64,000 bases of DNA from an uncultured Clostridia bacterium (GCA_910580105.1 CAJTWN010000002.1:274969-338968); one strand, 5' to 3'; counted from the stretch's first letter, positions 1 through 9,981 are shown. Notes: generated from the letters alone by a model not told the origin. A program made the numbers and translations.

Positions 1-39
1 TGCAATCAAAAGTACAAAACATGTTTTTATCTTTCTCAT
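1..39 (-). CDS. Start of a truncated exported protein (5' end only)
   Basis: Only 13 codons lie inside the window; the gene runs off the left edge. They read MRKIKTCFVLLIA, a basic start followed by a hydrophobic run, as in a signal peptide. A purine-rich ribosome site (AAAAGGGGG, about 50-58) sits at normal distance. An ATG five bases upstream is followed one codon later by a stop, so it is not the start. The product cannot be named. Confidence 0.45.
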   Translation of the reverse strand, partial: MRKIKTCFVLLIA

Positions 40-284
40 TCCATAAATGCCCCCTTTTGCTTAGTATAACACGAAACAACCAATTTTACAAGGGGCATAC
101 TATCTGAATAAGTCCAATAAACCATATAACGCTTTCTTCAAAAAGGTGAAATTGTCCAAATATACTGTAAATTAAACAAACAATATTTTTTCCAATCTGG
201 AGTCTCTGTATTTGCAATTCTTTTTTTTTTTAAAAGTTTCTCATTTCTATATCATTCTTCCGTTGCCGCCACATCATCTTCCCC

Positions 285-317
285 AAAAAAAATTCCTGCC
301 GGATTACGGCAGGAATT
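285..317 (-). terminator. Intrinsic terminator of the InlB-repeat gene
   Basis: An 11-bp perfect stem (291-301 with 307-317, core CCTGCCG) with a 5-base loop is followed on the minus strand by a run of T. It lies directly after the stop codon of the upstream secreted-protein gene. Confidence 0.85.
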
Positions 318-327
318 AAAACATATC

Positions 328-2169
328 TTATTCAGCTTCCACAAAACCATCACATAATGGATTCATTGCATCTAAACTATCCCACATGAAGACACGGACT
401 TCATTATAAGGAGAAGCTGATTCAAACGCGCCCGGAACTTCAATTTTTCCAATCGGCGAATCGGACTTCACCTGATCTTTGACCGGACAAACCTTTGCTT
501 GTACCAACAACTTATTCCCTTCTGCATCGGTATTATAGAGGGCAACGACCACATATACCTGTTCATCAGTTGCCTTTCTCAATTCAACCGTTGAAGCATT
601 TTTATCAATTCCGCGGATAGCATACTCGCCATCTTCAGTAATGTCAATATAAGCCGTCACCTTATTGGATATTTCATCACCGTTTGTTGCCCAAACAGTA
701 ACCGGTGTCCATTCCATTGCGGTTTCCGTCTTTAACACACCGCCATTCACCGTCACACCCGCCGGTTTTTTCGCTTCATCTCCTGACGCATCACCAACAT
801 GCCAGGTAACCGCAGAACCTTCAACATCATGCGAACCGATAGAAGCCACAAACTTGACACTTCCACTCAAATCTCTAATTACATTGGAACCATCCAAACG
901 AATAGTCACACTGGTCTCTTCATTCCATTTTGCATACAATGTCTTATTTCCAGTTGAACCTTTAGCAATCTCTGTAATCGGCGAACCATTACAATCCGCA
1001 TTATCATACCATCCGCCAAAAATGAAATCCGTTTTGGTCGGTGTTCCCAATTTAATCGTTTCTGTTTCGATATTATATTTTGCCGGTGCACCTGCAAAAT
1101 TCGTACCGCCATTCAGCTCATACGAAATGGTATAGTCTTCCAGATTCCATTTTGCGTATAGCGTGGTACCCATATTGCTTCCAAAAATTTCATCAAAATT
1201 CGCAGCTGTTACTTCTGTGTAAACCGTTCCGGTTCCATCCTGCGCCTTTGTCCATCCTGCCAAAACATAACCATTCTTTGATACACCTGTACCAGCAAGC
1301 ATTGTCTTCGGTAAATCACTCTTGGTCACATTCAATACCGGCGCTGTTCCACCGGTAAAAGTACCGCCATTTCCATTATACGTAACCGCATACGTTGTTT
1401 CTTTTACAGTAATTTTTAAATTTATCGGCTGATAATTTTCATCAGAAGAGGTCAGTGAAACAGCATATGGCTGCGCATTTAACGGCATCTTTGTCCCTGC
1501 GCCGGTTTTAAATTTCAACGTTGCGGTTTTTTGTGTCGCATCAGCAGTGATCGTATAATCTGTATTTTCTGCAAGCGGCGTACCACCCAGGCTTAATGTA
1601 ACTGTTTTCATCCAGTCCTCTGAATACCCGGAGATTGTAAAAACTGCCTCAGCGCCTTCAGACACTTCAACCTCCTTTGTTACAATTGTCGGCTGTGTTG
1701 CATTGCGCGCTGTTTTATAATACTGGGTCATATTTGCCCCTGCTGTCATTGAATTTGCAACTGCCTTATAAATTCCCAGGGGGTCAGATTCTCTTGGCCG
1801 GAACTGAATCGTGATGGTTCCATCAGGGTTGGTGGTATACTGATTGAGATATTGAACTTTATCATCTGCATATTCACCATTTTGATATGACAAGAAAGAT
1901 ACCTCATCATTGGAAACTCCCGCTCCATTGTCATCGGTAAGCTTCAGTGTCATTCTGACCAGTGTGTCTGCGGAAAGGGTCAGCATACCATCTTCAGCAT
2001 CCGCGCTCTCCTTCAAGCTTCCGTCTGCCGTAACAAATTCCTGACTATCGGACGTTTTTATTTCAATCTTTTCAACAGACAAACCATCTGCAAAAACAGC
2101 TGCGGACGGAATCAACATTGCACCGGCCATCATGGAAGCTATTATCTTGTTCCACATTTTCTTATCCAT
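328..2169 (-). CDS. Secreted InlB-type repeat protein with C-terminal WDS-PL module
   Basis: An exported protein of 613 residues with a signal peptide in residues 1-27 (ends near AAVFA-DG). Residues about 255-415 hold two Listeria-Bacteroides (InlB B-type) repeats, recognised by YNGNGG and YELNGG beginnings and TLYAKWN endings. An Ig-like stretch follows. The last ~95 residues end in VRVFMWDSLDAMNPLC, a motif also found in both GH5 proteins of this window. It is the second gene of an operon with the cohesin-like gene 86 bp upstream and has its own terminator. InlB-type repeats usually occur in surface proteins; no LPXTG, SLH or dockerin anchor is visible. Substrate or partner is unknown. Confidence 0.85.
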   Translation of the reverse strand: MDKKMWNKIIASMMAGAMLIPSAAVFADGLSVEKIEIKTSDSQEFVTADGSLKESADAEDGMLTLSADTLVRMTLKLTDDNGAGVSNDEVSFLSYQNGEYADDKVQYLNQYTTNPDGTITIQFRPRESDPLGIYKAVANSMTAGANMTQYYKTARNATQPTIVTKEVEVSEGAEAVFTISGYSEDWMKTVTLSLGGTPLAENTDYTITADATQKTATLKFKTGAGTKMPLNAQPYAVSLTSSDENYQPINLKITVKETTYAVTYNGNGGTFTGGTAPVLNVTKSDLPKTMLAGTGVSKNGYVLAGWTKAQDGTGTVYTEVTAANFDEIFGSNMGTTLYAKWNLEDYTISYELNGGTNFAGAPAKYNIETETIKLGTPTKTDFIFGGWYDNADCNGSPITEIAKGSTGNKTLYAKWNEETSVTIRLDGSNVIRDLSGSVKFVASIGSHDVEGSAVTWHVGDASGDEAKKPAGVTVNGGVLKTETAMEWTPVTVWATNGDEISNKVTAYIDITEDGEYAIRGIDKNASTVELRKATDEQVYVVVALYNTDAEGNKLLVQAKVCPVKDQVKSDSPIGKIEVPGAFESASPYNEVRVFMWDSLDAMNPLCDGFVEAE

Positions 2170-2255
2170 AACAATCTCCTATCTGCTGCCATGCTCAGCC
2201 GCAAAATCCCTGCATGGTAATTTTATATGTTGCTATCTCAGCATTTTCTACAAAG

Positions 2256-3224
2256 TTACAAACGGAACTGAAGACCATTTTCATCCTGCGTGACCTCCAG
2301 CATATCCTCAAAAATCGCTTGAATTACTTCAATACTCAAATAAGTACGGTCATTTTCAGAATATGGAGCCATCAGTTCGCTGTGTTCAACTGCATTAATA
2401 TAAATTTTTTCTTTTCCCAAAATTACATAAGTTGATTTATAAGGATAATACAAAGAAACCGTTTGATTTTCTTCGTCCCAAAGGACATCCATACCAACAG
2501 CTTCAGCAAAAAAACGAATTGGAATCAATACTGTTCCTTCCCTTTGCAGCGGCAAAACATCCATTTCTACCGGTACATCATTAATCAGCATTTCTTGACT
2601 GCTAAAAGAATAAACAACCGTCTTTTCAGGGGAAGGACTCTCTAATGTCGGAAAAACATTATATCCCCCAACATAAACATCAATTCCCTCTGTTGGAACA
2701 GAAACAATCATACCGCTCTCTGCATCCACCTGACGGAGCTGGACACTTCCGGCAATAAACAGAAGCGGATATACATCATCTGAATTATACAAACGCTCTG
2801 GTTCTTTGGGAATTAATGTATAATAGAACAATGGACCATCCCGCAAAATTTTACTTTCTGAAGAACCATAATATAAATAATCAACTGTAACGATATTGCC
2901 GTCCAAAGAAGCAGAGATACCTGCAACATCTGAAAACACCATTGCATCACTTGTCTCTAATAAAGGAACGCCTTCTTCCGTGGTCTTTATCGAAAACTGT
3001 GTCTCATCAAAAGCAAAGCTAAAATGAAAACCACAAACGCCATTCCCTGCCGGAAGATTCTTCAAATAAACCGGAACTGTAATTTCATTGGCATCATTCA
3101 TCGTATAAGGCGCAAAAAACATTTGTGCATTTTCTGCTGCTGCAATACCTATTGCAGAAAACGTCAATGTGATCCCAGCTAACCCGGCTGCTATTATCTT
3201 TTTGAAACCTGAAAACCAATTCAT
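2256..3224 (-). CDS. Secreted cohesin-like protein with copper-amine-oxidase-like stalk domain
   Basis: 322 residues with a signal peptide (about 1-30). Residues about 40-150 resemble the cohesin / type-I dockerin-binding fold: a VPVYLKNLP strand, then GFHFSFAFDETQFS and a VTVDYLYYG strand. This is a fold-level resemblance only. Residues about 205-322 match the copper amine oxidase N-terminal (stalk) domain common in clostridial secreted proteins, with INDVPVEMD, LIPIRFFAEAVG and WDEENQTV. The gene starts behind a near-perfect sigma-A promoter (3281-3309) and is followed by the InlB-repeat gene, so the two are probably made together. No dockerin partner is seen in this window. Confidence 0.75.
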   Translation of the reverse strand: MNWFSGFKKIIAAGLAGITLTFSAIGIAAAENAQMFFAPYTMNDANEITVPVYLKNLPAGNGVCGFHFSFAFDETQFSIKTTEEGVPLLETSDAMVFSDVAGISASLDGNIVTVDYLYYGSSESKILRDGPLFYYTLIPKEPERLYNSDDVYPLLFIAGSVQLRQVDAESGMIVSVPTEGIDVYVGGYNVFPTLESPSPEKTVVYSFSSQEMLINDVPVEMDVLPLQREGTVLIPIRFFAEAVGMDVLWDEENQTVSLYYPYKSTYVILGKEKIYINAVEHSELMAPYSENDRTYLSIEVIQAIFEDMLEVTQDENGLQFRL

Positions 3225-3280
3225 TCTCTTTTCTCCTCTATCGCAAATACAACAAAATTTTTTAATATTTTTACAATATA

Positions 3281-3309
3281 ATTATATATTTTTTTTGCTG
3301 TACTGTCAA
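3281..3309 (-). promoter_or_regulatory. Consensus sigma-A promoter of the secreted-protein operon
   Basis: On the minus strand TTGACA (3304-3309), 17 bp, TATAAT (3281-3286). It lies between the GH94 stop codon and the cohesin-like gene start. No terminator separates it from GH94, so read-through from GH94 is also possible. Confidence 0.85.
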
Positions 3310-3324
3310 GCAAAAGACCACAAT

Positions 3325-5751
3325 TTACATTACAACGCGAACATTACACTCTTTTTTGTCCGAAAATACCACATTTCCGTCCGCCAGCTGACCATCAACA
3401 TAAACTTCACGAACACCTTTTTGATTTCCGCTCTCATTTTCAACAGTGATATGGTACGTACAGCCTCTGAATTTCCTTGTAACTTTAAATCCCTTCATAT
3501 CCTCTGGTATACAAGGATCAATACAAAGACCCTTAAATTCAGGCCGGATTCCCAAAATGTATTGTGTGACTGCATAATAGTTCCATGCCGCTGTACCAGT
3601 AAGCCACGAATTCTTTGCCTCTCCCTGCCGTTTTGCATCACGTCCGGCAATCATCTGCGAATACACATATGGCTCCGTACGATGTATTTCACTAATATCT
3701 TCCAAATACGATGGTGCAATTTTGCTGTACACCTCAAAAGCACGATTCCCATTACCAAGCACCGTTTCTGCAATTGCAATCCATGGATTATTGTGACAAA
3801 AAATCCCGGCATTTTCTTTATATCCGGGCGGATAGGAAGAAATTTCACCCAATTCCAAATGGTATGTTGAATACGGTGGATATTGCAGGACAATACCATA
3901 ATCGCACTCCAAATATTTTTTCACAGAATCCATCGCCTTCTGTGCCTTCCCATTCTCTTTTCCAATTCCGGCCATCACACAGAATCCCTGGGACTCGATA
4001 TAAATCTTACCTTCTTCACAGGAAGCACTGCCCACCGGATTGCTGAAACTATCATATGCACGGATAAACCATTCACCGTCATATCCATATTCTTCAACTG
4101 CTTTGGTCATTTTTTCTACACGTGCCAAAACATCTTCTTTCTTTTTCTGATCACCGATTGCTTCATAAAGCTGGGCGAACTGCTTTCCAATAAACACAAA
4201 CATACCGGCAATCAAAACCGATTCTGCCACCCGGCCATCTGCCTCACCATAGGTCTGGAAGGATTCATCCGGAAGCTCGGAAAAACAGTTCAAATTCAAA
4301 CAATCATTCCAGTCGGCCCGGCCAATCAACGGGAGTCCATGAGGGCCCACATTTCCGTCTGCGTGATCAAAAGAACGCTCCAGATGAGAAAGCAAGGTTG
4401 CACAATTATCAGGATTATTATCAAAAGGTACCTGACGATTCAAAATATCAATATCACCGGTTTCTTTTATATACGCAACCGTTCCCAAAATCAGCCAAAG
4501 CGGATCATCATTAAATCCACTGCCAATTTCATTATTTCCGCGTTTTGTAAGGGGCTGGTACTGATGATATGCGCTGCCGTCTTCAAATTGTGTGGAGGCA
4601 ATATCAATGATACGTTCTCCGGCACGTTCCGGAATCTGATGAACAAATCCCAGCAGGTCCTGATTAGAATCCCGGAATCCCATCCCCCGGCCGATTCCCG
4701 TTTCATAATAGGATGCGCTTCTTGACATATTGAAGGTAACCATACACTGATATGAATTCCAAATGTTAACCATCCGATCAAGCCGTGCATCTCCGCTTTC
4801 AACATGATAGATGCCCAACAGTTCATCCCAATATGCTTTCAATTCAGCAAGGGCCGCATCCACTTTTTCGGTGGTATCGAACTTTCCAATCATTTCGTAT
4901 GCTTTTTCTTTATTGATAACATCCAAGGCAACAAATTTTTTCTCCTGCTCATTTTCGATGTAACCCAAATTAAAAACAAAGGTCTTCTCTTCGCCCGGTT
5001 TCAATTCAACCGCAAGGCAATGCGAAGCAATCGGATACCAACCGTCTGCCATTGAGTTTCTGGGTTCCCCCTCTATTACTGCATCCGGCGTGTCAAAACC
5101 ATTAAATGCGCCAAGAAAACTATCCCGGTCGGTATCAAAACCATACAACGGGCTGTTCACGGCATAAAACGCATAGTGATTTCTTCTTTCACGATATTCG
5201 GTTTTATGGAAAATCACGCTGCCTTCAACCTCAACCTCACCGGTATTCAGGTTTCTCTGATAATTTGTCATATCATCATAGGCATTCCAAAGGCAAAATT
5301 CAACCAAGGAATACAGCTTTAAGGATTTGTCCTGTTGACTTGTATTCTTTATCGTAACTTTATGTATCTCACAATTATCTCCAACAGGCACAAAAGCCGT
5401 TTGTGTAAGCTTTACACCGCCCCGTTCTCCCATAATAGTGGTATATCCCATACCATGCCGGCATTCGTATTTCTCAAGTTCTTTTTTCATTGGCATATAC
5501 GAATGTGTCCAACAGTCTTCTCCGTCCTTGATATAAAAATAACGACCACCATTGTCCACCGGCACATTATTATATCTATATCGCAATATCCGGCGATGCC
5601 TTGCATCTTTATAAAAACAATAACCGCCTGAGGTATTTGAAATTAAAGAAAAAAAGTCATTGGTTCCCAAATAATTAATCCAGGGAAGCGGTGTCTTCGG
5701 GGTTTCAATAACATATTCTTTTGCACAATCATCAAAATATCCGAATTTCAT
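3325..5751 (-). CDS. GH94 glycoside phosphorylase, cellobiose phosphorylase type
   Basis: Cytoplasmic enzyme of 808 residues that by family splits a beta-1,4-linked glucosyl disaccharide with phosphate to give glucose 1-phosphate. The start MKFGYFDD, the PWINYLG and FFSLISNTSGGYCFYKDAR stretch, and the DWNDCLN motif (Asp near residue 480, the family general acid) closely match clostridial cellobiose phosphorylases as I know them; length also fits (about 810). I chose the internal ATG at 5751 because GGAG lies 6 bases before it and the family starts there; an open frame continues 37 codons upstream. No signal peptide. It follows the heparinase/permease genes at a distance of 296 bp. Exact acceptor specificity (cellobiose or another beta-glucoside) is inferred. 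Confidence 0.9.
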   Translation of the reverse strand: MKFGYFDDCAKEYVIETPKTPLPWINYLGTNDFFSLISNTSGGYCFYKDARHRRILRYRYNNVPVDNGGRYFYIKDGEDCWTHSYMPMKKELEKYECRHGMGYTTIMGERGGVKLTQTAFVPVGDNCEIHKVTIKNTSQQDKSLKLYSLVEFCLWNAYDDMTNYQRNLNTGEVEVEGSVIFHKTEYRERRNHYAFYAVNSPLYGFDTDRDSFLGAFNGFDTPDAVIEGEPRNSMADGWYPIASHCLAVELKPGEEKTFVFNLGYIENEQEKKFVALDVINKEKAYEMIGKFDTTEKVDAALAELKAYWDELLGIYHVESGDARLDRMVNIWNSYQCMVTFNMSRSASYYETGIGRGMGFRDSNQDLLGFVHQIPERAGERIIDIASTQFEDGSAYHQYQPLTKRGNNEIGSGFNDDPLWLILGTVAYIKETGDIDILNRQVPFDNNPDNCATLLSHLERSFDHADGNVGPHGLPLIGRADWNDCLNLNCFSELPDESFQTYGEADGRVAESVLIAGMFVFIGKQFAQLYEAIGDQKKKEDVLARVEKMTKAVEEYGYDGEWFIRAYDSFSNPVGSASCEEGKIYIESQGFCVMAGIGKENGKAQKAMDSVKKYLECDYGIVLQYPPYSTYHLELGEISSYPPGYKENAGIFCHNNPWIAIAETVLGNGNRAFEVYSKIAPSYLEDISEIHRTEPYVYSQMIAGRDAKRQGEAKNSWLTGTAAWNYYAVTQYILGIRPEFKGLCIDPCIPEDMKGFKVTRKFRGCTYHITVENESGNQKGVREVYVDGQLADGNVVFSDKKECNVRVVM

Positions 5752-6008
5752 TTTATGCTCCATTCCGCCGCTTTTACCGGCATTTCTTTTGTCATTATTC
5801 AATGAATCGCAAACACAATCCACATACAATCTCTTTAACAATCTGTAATTTCCATAAGACACTTTTCCATTCCACTGATCAATATTATCACAGTTGACTT
5901 AATTGGTTTTTTCGTTATGTCTTATTTTATGTTAAATCGACTTCAAGCCTCTATAAAAAATATGCCACTGTTGTTTTAATATTTTTTATTTTTTATTTTT
6001 ATACATCA

Positions 6009-6033
6009 CGAGGGCGGTTTCTGTCCGCCCTCG
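6009..6033 (-). terminator. GC-rich hairpin after the heparinase-like gene
   Basis: A 9-bp perfect stem (CGAGGGCGG / CCGCCCTCG) with a 7-base loop sits 15 bp past the stop of the upstream gene. The minus-strand tail is A-rich, not T-rich, so it may be an mRNA-stabilising or processing hairpin rather than a full terminator. The rest of 5752-6047 shows no gene and no convincing promoter. Confidence 0.4.
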
Positions 6034-6047
6034 CCTGCTGCCGCCAC

Positions 6048-7901
6048 TTATTCTGCCTGTCTGAAAGACCAGGTATATTCAAATTTTTCATTTTCCCCTT
6101 TTGGCAATATAGAGACACGATGCAGTCCATTGATCCAATTTTTTGCAAGCTTTCCATCCAGTTCTAATTTTTCAATTTCCAACTGATATGAAAGTCCTTT
6201 GGTTTCAAGCAAAACATCATCCAGCAAAATCCCTTCCGCTGTCTGCTTGATTTCACAAGGAGTAATAAAATTAAACTGCAATTTTGCAGGTTCTTTTAAT
6301 ATCCCTTTTTCAGACACATCCACACCAAGCCCACGATGCAGGATATAAGTACGCTCCCAGGATACCACTTTTGCCTCAGGTGCATAAGCGCCGCCAATAT
6401 CTGTTGTCACCTGTGAACTATTCCCATCAGATGTATACACAATATCTGTCGCTTTAAAGTTTTCACCCGGTGCTTCCTCCGCATCGTTTATCTGCGGAAG
6501 ATTATGATAGGCTGAACGCTGGGAAAACACCTGATACCTTGTAGGGCCCCAATGATTTTTTGTGTATTCGCCAACGCCCATATCTACCACAATTGGTTTG
6601 TTTTTATAATACACAAGAAAATTTCCTACATCGTTATGATTATGGGCAGATTCATCATTATTTCCGCCCTTCATCGCAAGGTAAAATCCGTCATGTTCTT
6701 TAAAACATGCAATATTTAAATCTCTAAGAATGACATCATTTTCAGAAGGCTCTTTTATCTCCTGCGCATCCAACATTTCAAAATAAAAAGTTTGCATTAA
6801 TGCAGCATACAAATTTCCAGACAAATTATACTGCATATTACCACACTTAAACTCCCGAACCGCTAAATCAGCAACCTCTTCATTTTTCGTATATTTACCA
6901 AAAAGGTAGACCTTGGATGCAATAAAACCACAGGTTTCGCTGCAATCTGCAAAAGAAACAAAATGATTTCCATATATATTTACCTTTGCGATATAAGAAG
7001 CCATATTCCGGAGTTTTTCGTTGTCCTCAAAGAAATCAATTTTTCCCACTCCCGCCGACTGAATAATATAGAGAACATCAAACAAACATCCGGCTGCATG
7101 GAACCAATACCCCGGTCCCTCATTACAGTTGCCTTCTTCATTATATGTATCCACAAAAACTTCCATAGAGTGAATAGCCTTTACCACAGCGGCCTCTCTA
7201 CGTTTGTCATCATCCTCAATGAGCAAGACAGACATAAGTGCATTAGATGTACACCATGGTGTCCAGTTATTGATAATCGTATCTTCTTGGATTTCATACC
7301 CCATCCAATGATACCCATCTTCCTCAATATAAGGATCTATAATTCTTTCTTTCAATTCTTTTTTCATTCTCCGTGTAATCAGTGGAGATACTTCATCAAG
7401 CTTATCATGAAGCAGATAATACGCAAGACTCATAATCGCCCCGGTGTCTGCTGCAATCAAATCAATAATAATTTTATCCGGATTTGGCAGACATCCCACA
7501 AATACGTTCAGATTATGGGGAAACACATAATTATGAACCGGAAGAGCCCATGTACTTTCTTCACAGATTGCCCAAATAATATCAATGATTTTATCCATGA
7601 ATCTGCCTTTATTTTCAAGGCATTCCGCCATCGTAAGCCAGGTCAGAGCCGTACGGCGTTGCCCCAAAACCGGGCCGTACGTCGTACGAACACCTTCCCT
7701 GAAATAACTCATAAAAAGTGTTGCCGTCAGCGGCACAATTTCGTAATCTTTAAACCCATCCGCATATTGCATGATTTTATCTTTAACCGCCGCCGGCAAA
7801 CCTTCCCAAGCTTCCCGATCGGTTATCTCCGGAAAGGGCTTATACTGATCCCTGGATAAAATATTTCCTTTAAAAAACTTCGGTGTAAATCTTTCAAACA
7901 T
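6048..7901 (-). CDS. Heparinase II/III-family protein (polysaccharide lyase-like)
   Basis: 617 residues, no signal peptide, so probably cytoplasmic. The N-terminal half is helical as in the alpha/alpha toroid of heparinase II/III enzymes. The second half carries the family hallmark HNHNDVGNFLVYYKNKPIVVDMGVG (start near residue 415), shown here in parts: HNHNDVGNF, then VVDMG. Related enzymes cleave uronic-acid polysaccharides or their oligomers; the true substrate cannot be read from sequence. It starts 29 bp after the second permease gene and is probably co-transcribed with the transporter, which suggests it acts on the imported sugar. A second family member lies at 19.7 kb. Confidence 0.85.
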   Translation of the reverse strand: MFERFTPKFFKGNILSRDQYKPFPEITDREAWEGLPAAVKDKIMQYADGFKDYEIVPLTATLFMSYFREGVRTTYGPVLGQRRTALTWLTMAECLENKGRFMDKIIDIIWAICEESTWALPVHNYVFPHNLNVFVGCLPNPDKIIIDLIAADTGAIMSLAYYLLHDKLDEVSPLITRRMKKELKERIIDPYIEEDGYHWMGYEIQEDTIINNWTPWCTSNALMSVLLIEDDDKRREAAVVKAIHSMEVFVDTYNEEGNCNEGPGYWFHAAGCLFDVLYIIQSAGVGKIDFFEDNEKLRNMASYIAKVNIYGNHFVSFADCSETCGFIASKVYLFGKYTKNEEVADLAVREFKCGNMQYNLSGNLYAALMQTFYFEMLDAQEIKEPSENDVILRDLNIACFKEHDGFYLAMKGGNNDESAHNHNDVGNFLVYYKNKPIVVDMGVGEYTKNHWGPTRYQVFSQRSAYHNLPQINDAEEAPGENFKATDIVYTSDGNSSQVTTDIGGAYAPEAKVVSWERTYILHRGLGVDVSEKGILKEPAKLQFNFITPCEIKQTAEGILLDDVLLETKGLSYQLEIEKLELDGKLAKNWINGLHRVSILPKGENEKFEYTWSFRQAE

Positions 7902-7930
7902 ATCTGTTCCTCACTTCTTTTCAGAAAATC

Positions 7931-8836
7931 TTAACCCTTAATTGAACCAACCGTAAGACCTTGAATAAAATACTTCTGGAAGAACGGATATACAATAATA
8001 ATCGGACCAGCTGCAATCAGACACAACGCCATTCTTGCACCCTCAACCGGTACATCTGCCCCCTGTGCAACACTGTACATACCACCTGCGTTTTCGGTTA
8101 ATTTTTGAATATTCGCAATCATGTTCTGAAGGAGGAACTGCAGGTTCCAAAGCTCTGGTTTTGTAATAAAGTAAAGAGGCAAAGTCCAATCGTTCCAATA
8201 TCCCAAAGTCTGGAACAATGCAATGGTTGCCAGACCCGGCAGAGACAATGGCATAACCAATGAAAAGAAGATTTTAAACTCGCCCGCGCCATCAAGCTTT
8301 GCCGCCTCAATCATCTCGTCCGGAATGGCAGATGTAAAGAAGGACCGCAGGACAATAATATTCCATCCATTCATCACGTGAGGAAGGATCATTACCCAAA
8401 TGGTGTTCTTCAAATGCAGGATGGTTGTAATAACCATATACCATGCAACAACACCGCCGCCAAACAACATGGTGAAAAACATATAGAATGTAAATGCTTT
8501 GCGGTACCTAAAATCTTTTCTTGAAATTGCATAGGCATAAAATGCCAAAACCAATGTACTCATCACCGTACCAACAACGGTTACAAAAATAGTGACTCCA
8601 TAGGCACGTAATACTGTATCTTTCGCCTGCCAAATATACTCATAAGAAGAAAAACTGAATTGTTCTGGAATTAACTGATAACCATGAGCAATAATTGAAG
8701 ATTCATCTGCAACAGAAATACCAATTGTCAGAAGCACTGGAAATACACAAACAAATGCAATCAGAATAAATACAATGTTTAAAATGATATTGGAGGCAGT
8801 GAATTTTGGATTTCTAAGCTTTTTATATTTTGTCAT
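7931..8836 (-). CDS. ABC sugar transporter permease, LplC/YtcP type
   Basis: 301-residue inner-membrane permease of the CUT1 carbohydrate family with about six membrane segments; the first is near residues 15-37. The coupling-loop EAA signature is visible as EAAKLDGAGEFKIFFSLVMP (about residues 185-204). It pairs with the permease encoded 19 bp upstream. No ATPase gene is present in the window; in this family a shared MsmK-like ATPase encoded elsewhere is normal. Together with the LplA-like lipoproteins upstream it should import oligosaccharides. Confidence 0.92.
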   Translation of the reverse strand: MTKYKKLRNPKFTASNIILNIVFILIAFVCVFPVLLTIGISVADESSIIAHGYQLIPEQFSFSSYEYIWQAKDTVLRAYGVTIFVTVVGTVMSTLVLAFYAYAISRKDFRYRKAFTFYMFFTMLFGGGVVAWYMVITTILHLKNTIWVMILPHVMNGWNIIVLRSFFTSAIPDEMIEAAKLDGAGEFKIFFSLVMPLSLPGLATIALFQTLGYWNDWTLPLYFITKPELWNLQFLLQNMIANIQKLTENAGGMYSVAQGADVPVEGARMALCLIAAGPIIIVYPFFQKYFIQGLTVGSIKG

Positions 8837-8855
8837 TTTCTATCTCTCCTTTCGC

Positions 8856-9875
8856 TTAAAACATTGCTTTTTCCGGATCAATCTTAGTTACAATATAGTT
8901 CGTTGTTACAACCAAAATAAATCCACATACCGACTGATAGAAGGACGCTGCCGCTGCCATACCCATACTGGATGTTCCGGCGCCGGCCAACATTCTATAC
9001 ACATATGAACTGATAACATCGGTCGTTGAATAAAGCGCACCGGAATTCAGCGGCACCTGATAGAACAGACCAAAGTCAGCATTGAAAATCTTACCGACAT
9101 TCATAATGGTCAATACCACCATCAGCGGCACCAGCGAAGGAATCGTTATATACCAAAGCTGTTTCGCACGGCTTGCACCATCAATTTCAGCAGCCTCATA
9201 TAATCCGGTGTCAATGCCGGCAATGGCTGCCATATATACAATACTACCGTATCCTACGCTCTTCCAGAAGTTTACAAACGTCAATATGTACGGCCACGGT
9301 TTTGGATTCGTATACCAATTAACCGGATCCAAACCAAACATCGGAAGAATTGTTTTGTTCAAAAATCCGTTTTCAGTACTCAAAAATGCAAATACCAGAT
9401 AACTGACAATAACGAAGGATAAAAAGTGCGGCATGAGTATCATTGTCTGATAAACTTTAGATGCCACTTTATTGGCAATTTCAGTCAAACCAATTGCAAG
9501 CGCCACATTCAGCACAAGTCCCAATGCCAGGAAAAGAATGTTATAACCAAGCGTATTCCTGGTAATCGTCCACGCATCTGAGCTGGTAAACAAAAACCGG
9601 AAGTTTTCCAACCCATTCCAGGGACTTGCAAAAATACCTTCAACAAAATTAATTTTCTTAAAAGCAATAATTATACCGAACATCGGTAAATATGAAAAAA
9701 TAAAAGTGAAAATAAATCCAGGCAACAACATAATAAATAGAGGCAGATTCTTCTTTGCCTCCCTTTGTATTCTTTTGCCGACCGGCATTTTCACTTTTTT
9801 AGGACGGTATTCCATTTCCGTCACTTCGGGAACGATAACTTTTTCCTGTACTGCAGATGTCTCTCCTTTTCCCAT
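8856..9875 (-). CDS. ABC sugar transporter permease, LplB/YteP type
   Basis: 339-residue CUT1 permease. A cytoplasmic N-terminal stretch (1-45) precedes about six membrane helices; the EAA loop reads YEAAEIDGASRAKQLWYITI (about 228-247). First gene of a likely operon with the LplC-type permease and the heparinase-like gene. The start ATG at 9875 has AAGGAG about ten bases upstream. Its promoter (9940-9981) has the same GTTTACC layout as the promoters of the binding-protein genes, so transporter and receptors are likely switched on together. Confidence 0.92.
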   Translation of the reverse strand: MGKGETSAVQEKVIVPEVTEMEYRPKKVKMPVGKRIQREAKKNLPLFIMLLPGFIFTFIFSYLPMFGIIIAFKKINFVEGIFASPWNGLENFRFLFTSSDAWTITRNTLGYNILFLALGLVLNVALAIGLTEIANKVASKVYQTMILMPHFLSFVIVSYLVFAFLSTENGFLNKTILPMFGLDPVNWYTNPKPWPYILTFVNFWKSVGYGSIVYMAAIAGIDTGLYEAAEIDGASRAKQLWYITIPSLVPLMVVLTIMNVGKIFNADFGLFYQVPLNSGALYSTTDVISSYVYRMLAGAGTSSMGMAAAASFYQSVCGFILVVTTNYIVTKIDPEKAMF

Positions 9876-9939
9876 TACATACTATCTCCTTTCTCTAAAA
9901 CCCCACTTAAAACCAGTGGTTTGTTCATTCTTTATTCAT

Positions 9940-9981
9940 ATTATAAATGTTAGTACAGAATTTTTAAATGTGGTAAACTTT
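9940..9981 (-). promoter_or_regulatory. GTTTACC-box promoter of the permease operon (copy a)
   Basis: Read on the minus strand: AAAGTTTACCACATTTAAA (9963-9981), then 17 bp, then TATAAT (9940-9945). The -35 position (TTTAAA) is poor, as in activator-dependent promoters. A second ACCAC lies 20 bp further upstream as a direct repeat. The spacing is identical at 11633, 16071 and 23957. Confidence 0.75.

Noticed and set aside
3883..4725. A 280-codon plus-strand frame inside GH94
   Set aside because: Opposite strand of a clear enzyme gene, no ribosome site, no recognisable motif. Shadow frame.
6963..7859. A 298-codon plus-strand frame inside the heparinase-like gene
   Set aside because: Antisense to a well-supported gene with biased composition; no start signal.
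6048..7901. Naming the lyase-like proteins heparinases
   Set aside because: The family covers many uronate substrates and no residue visible here fixes the specificity.
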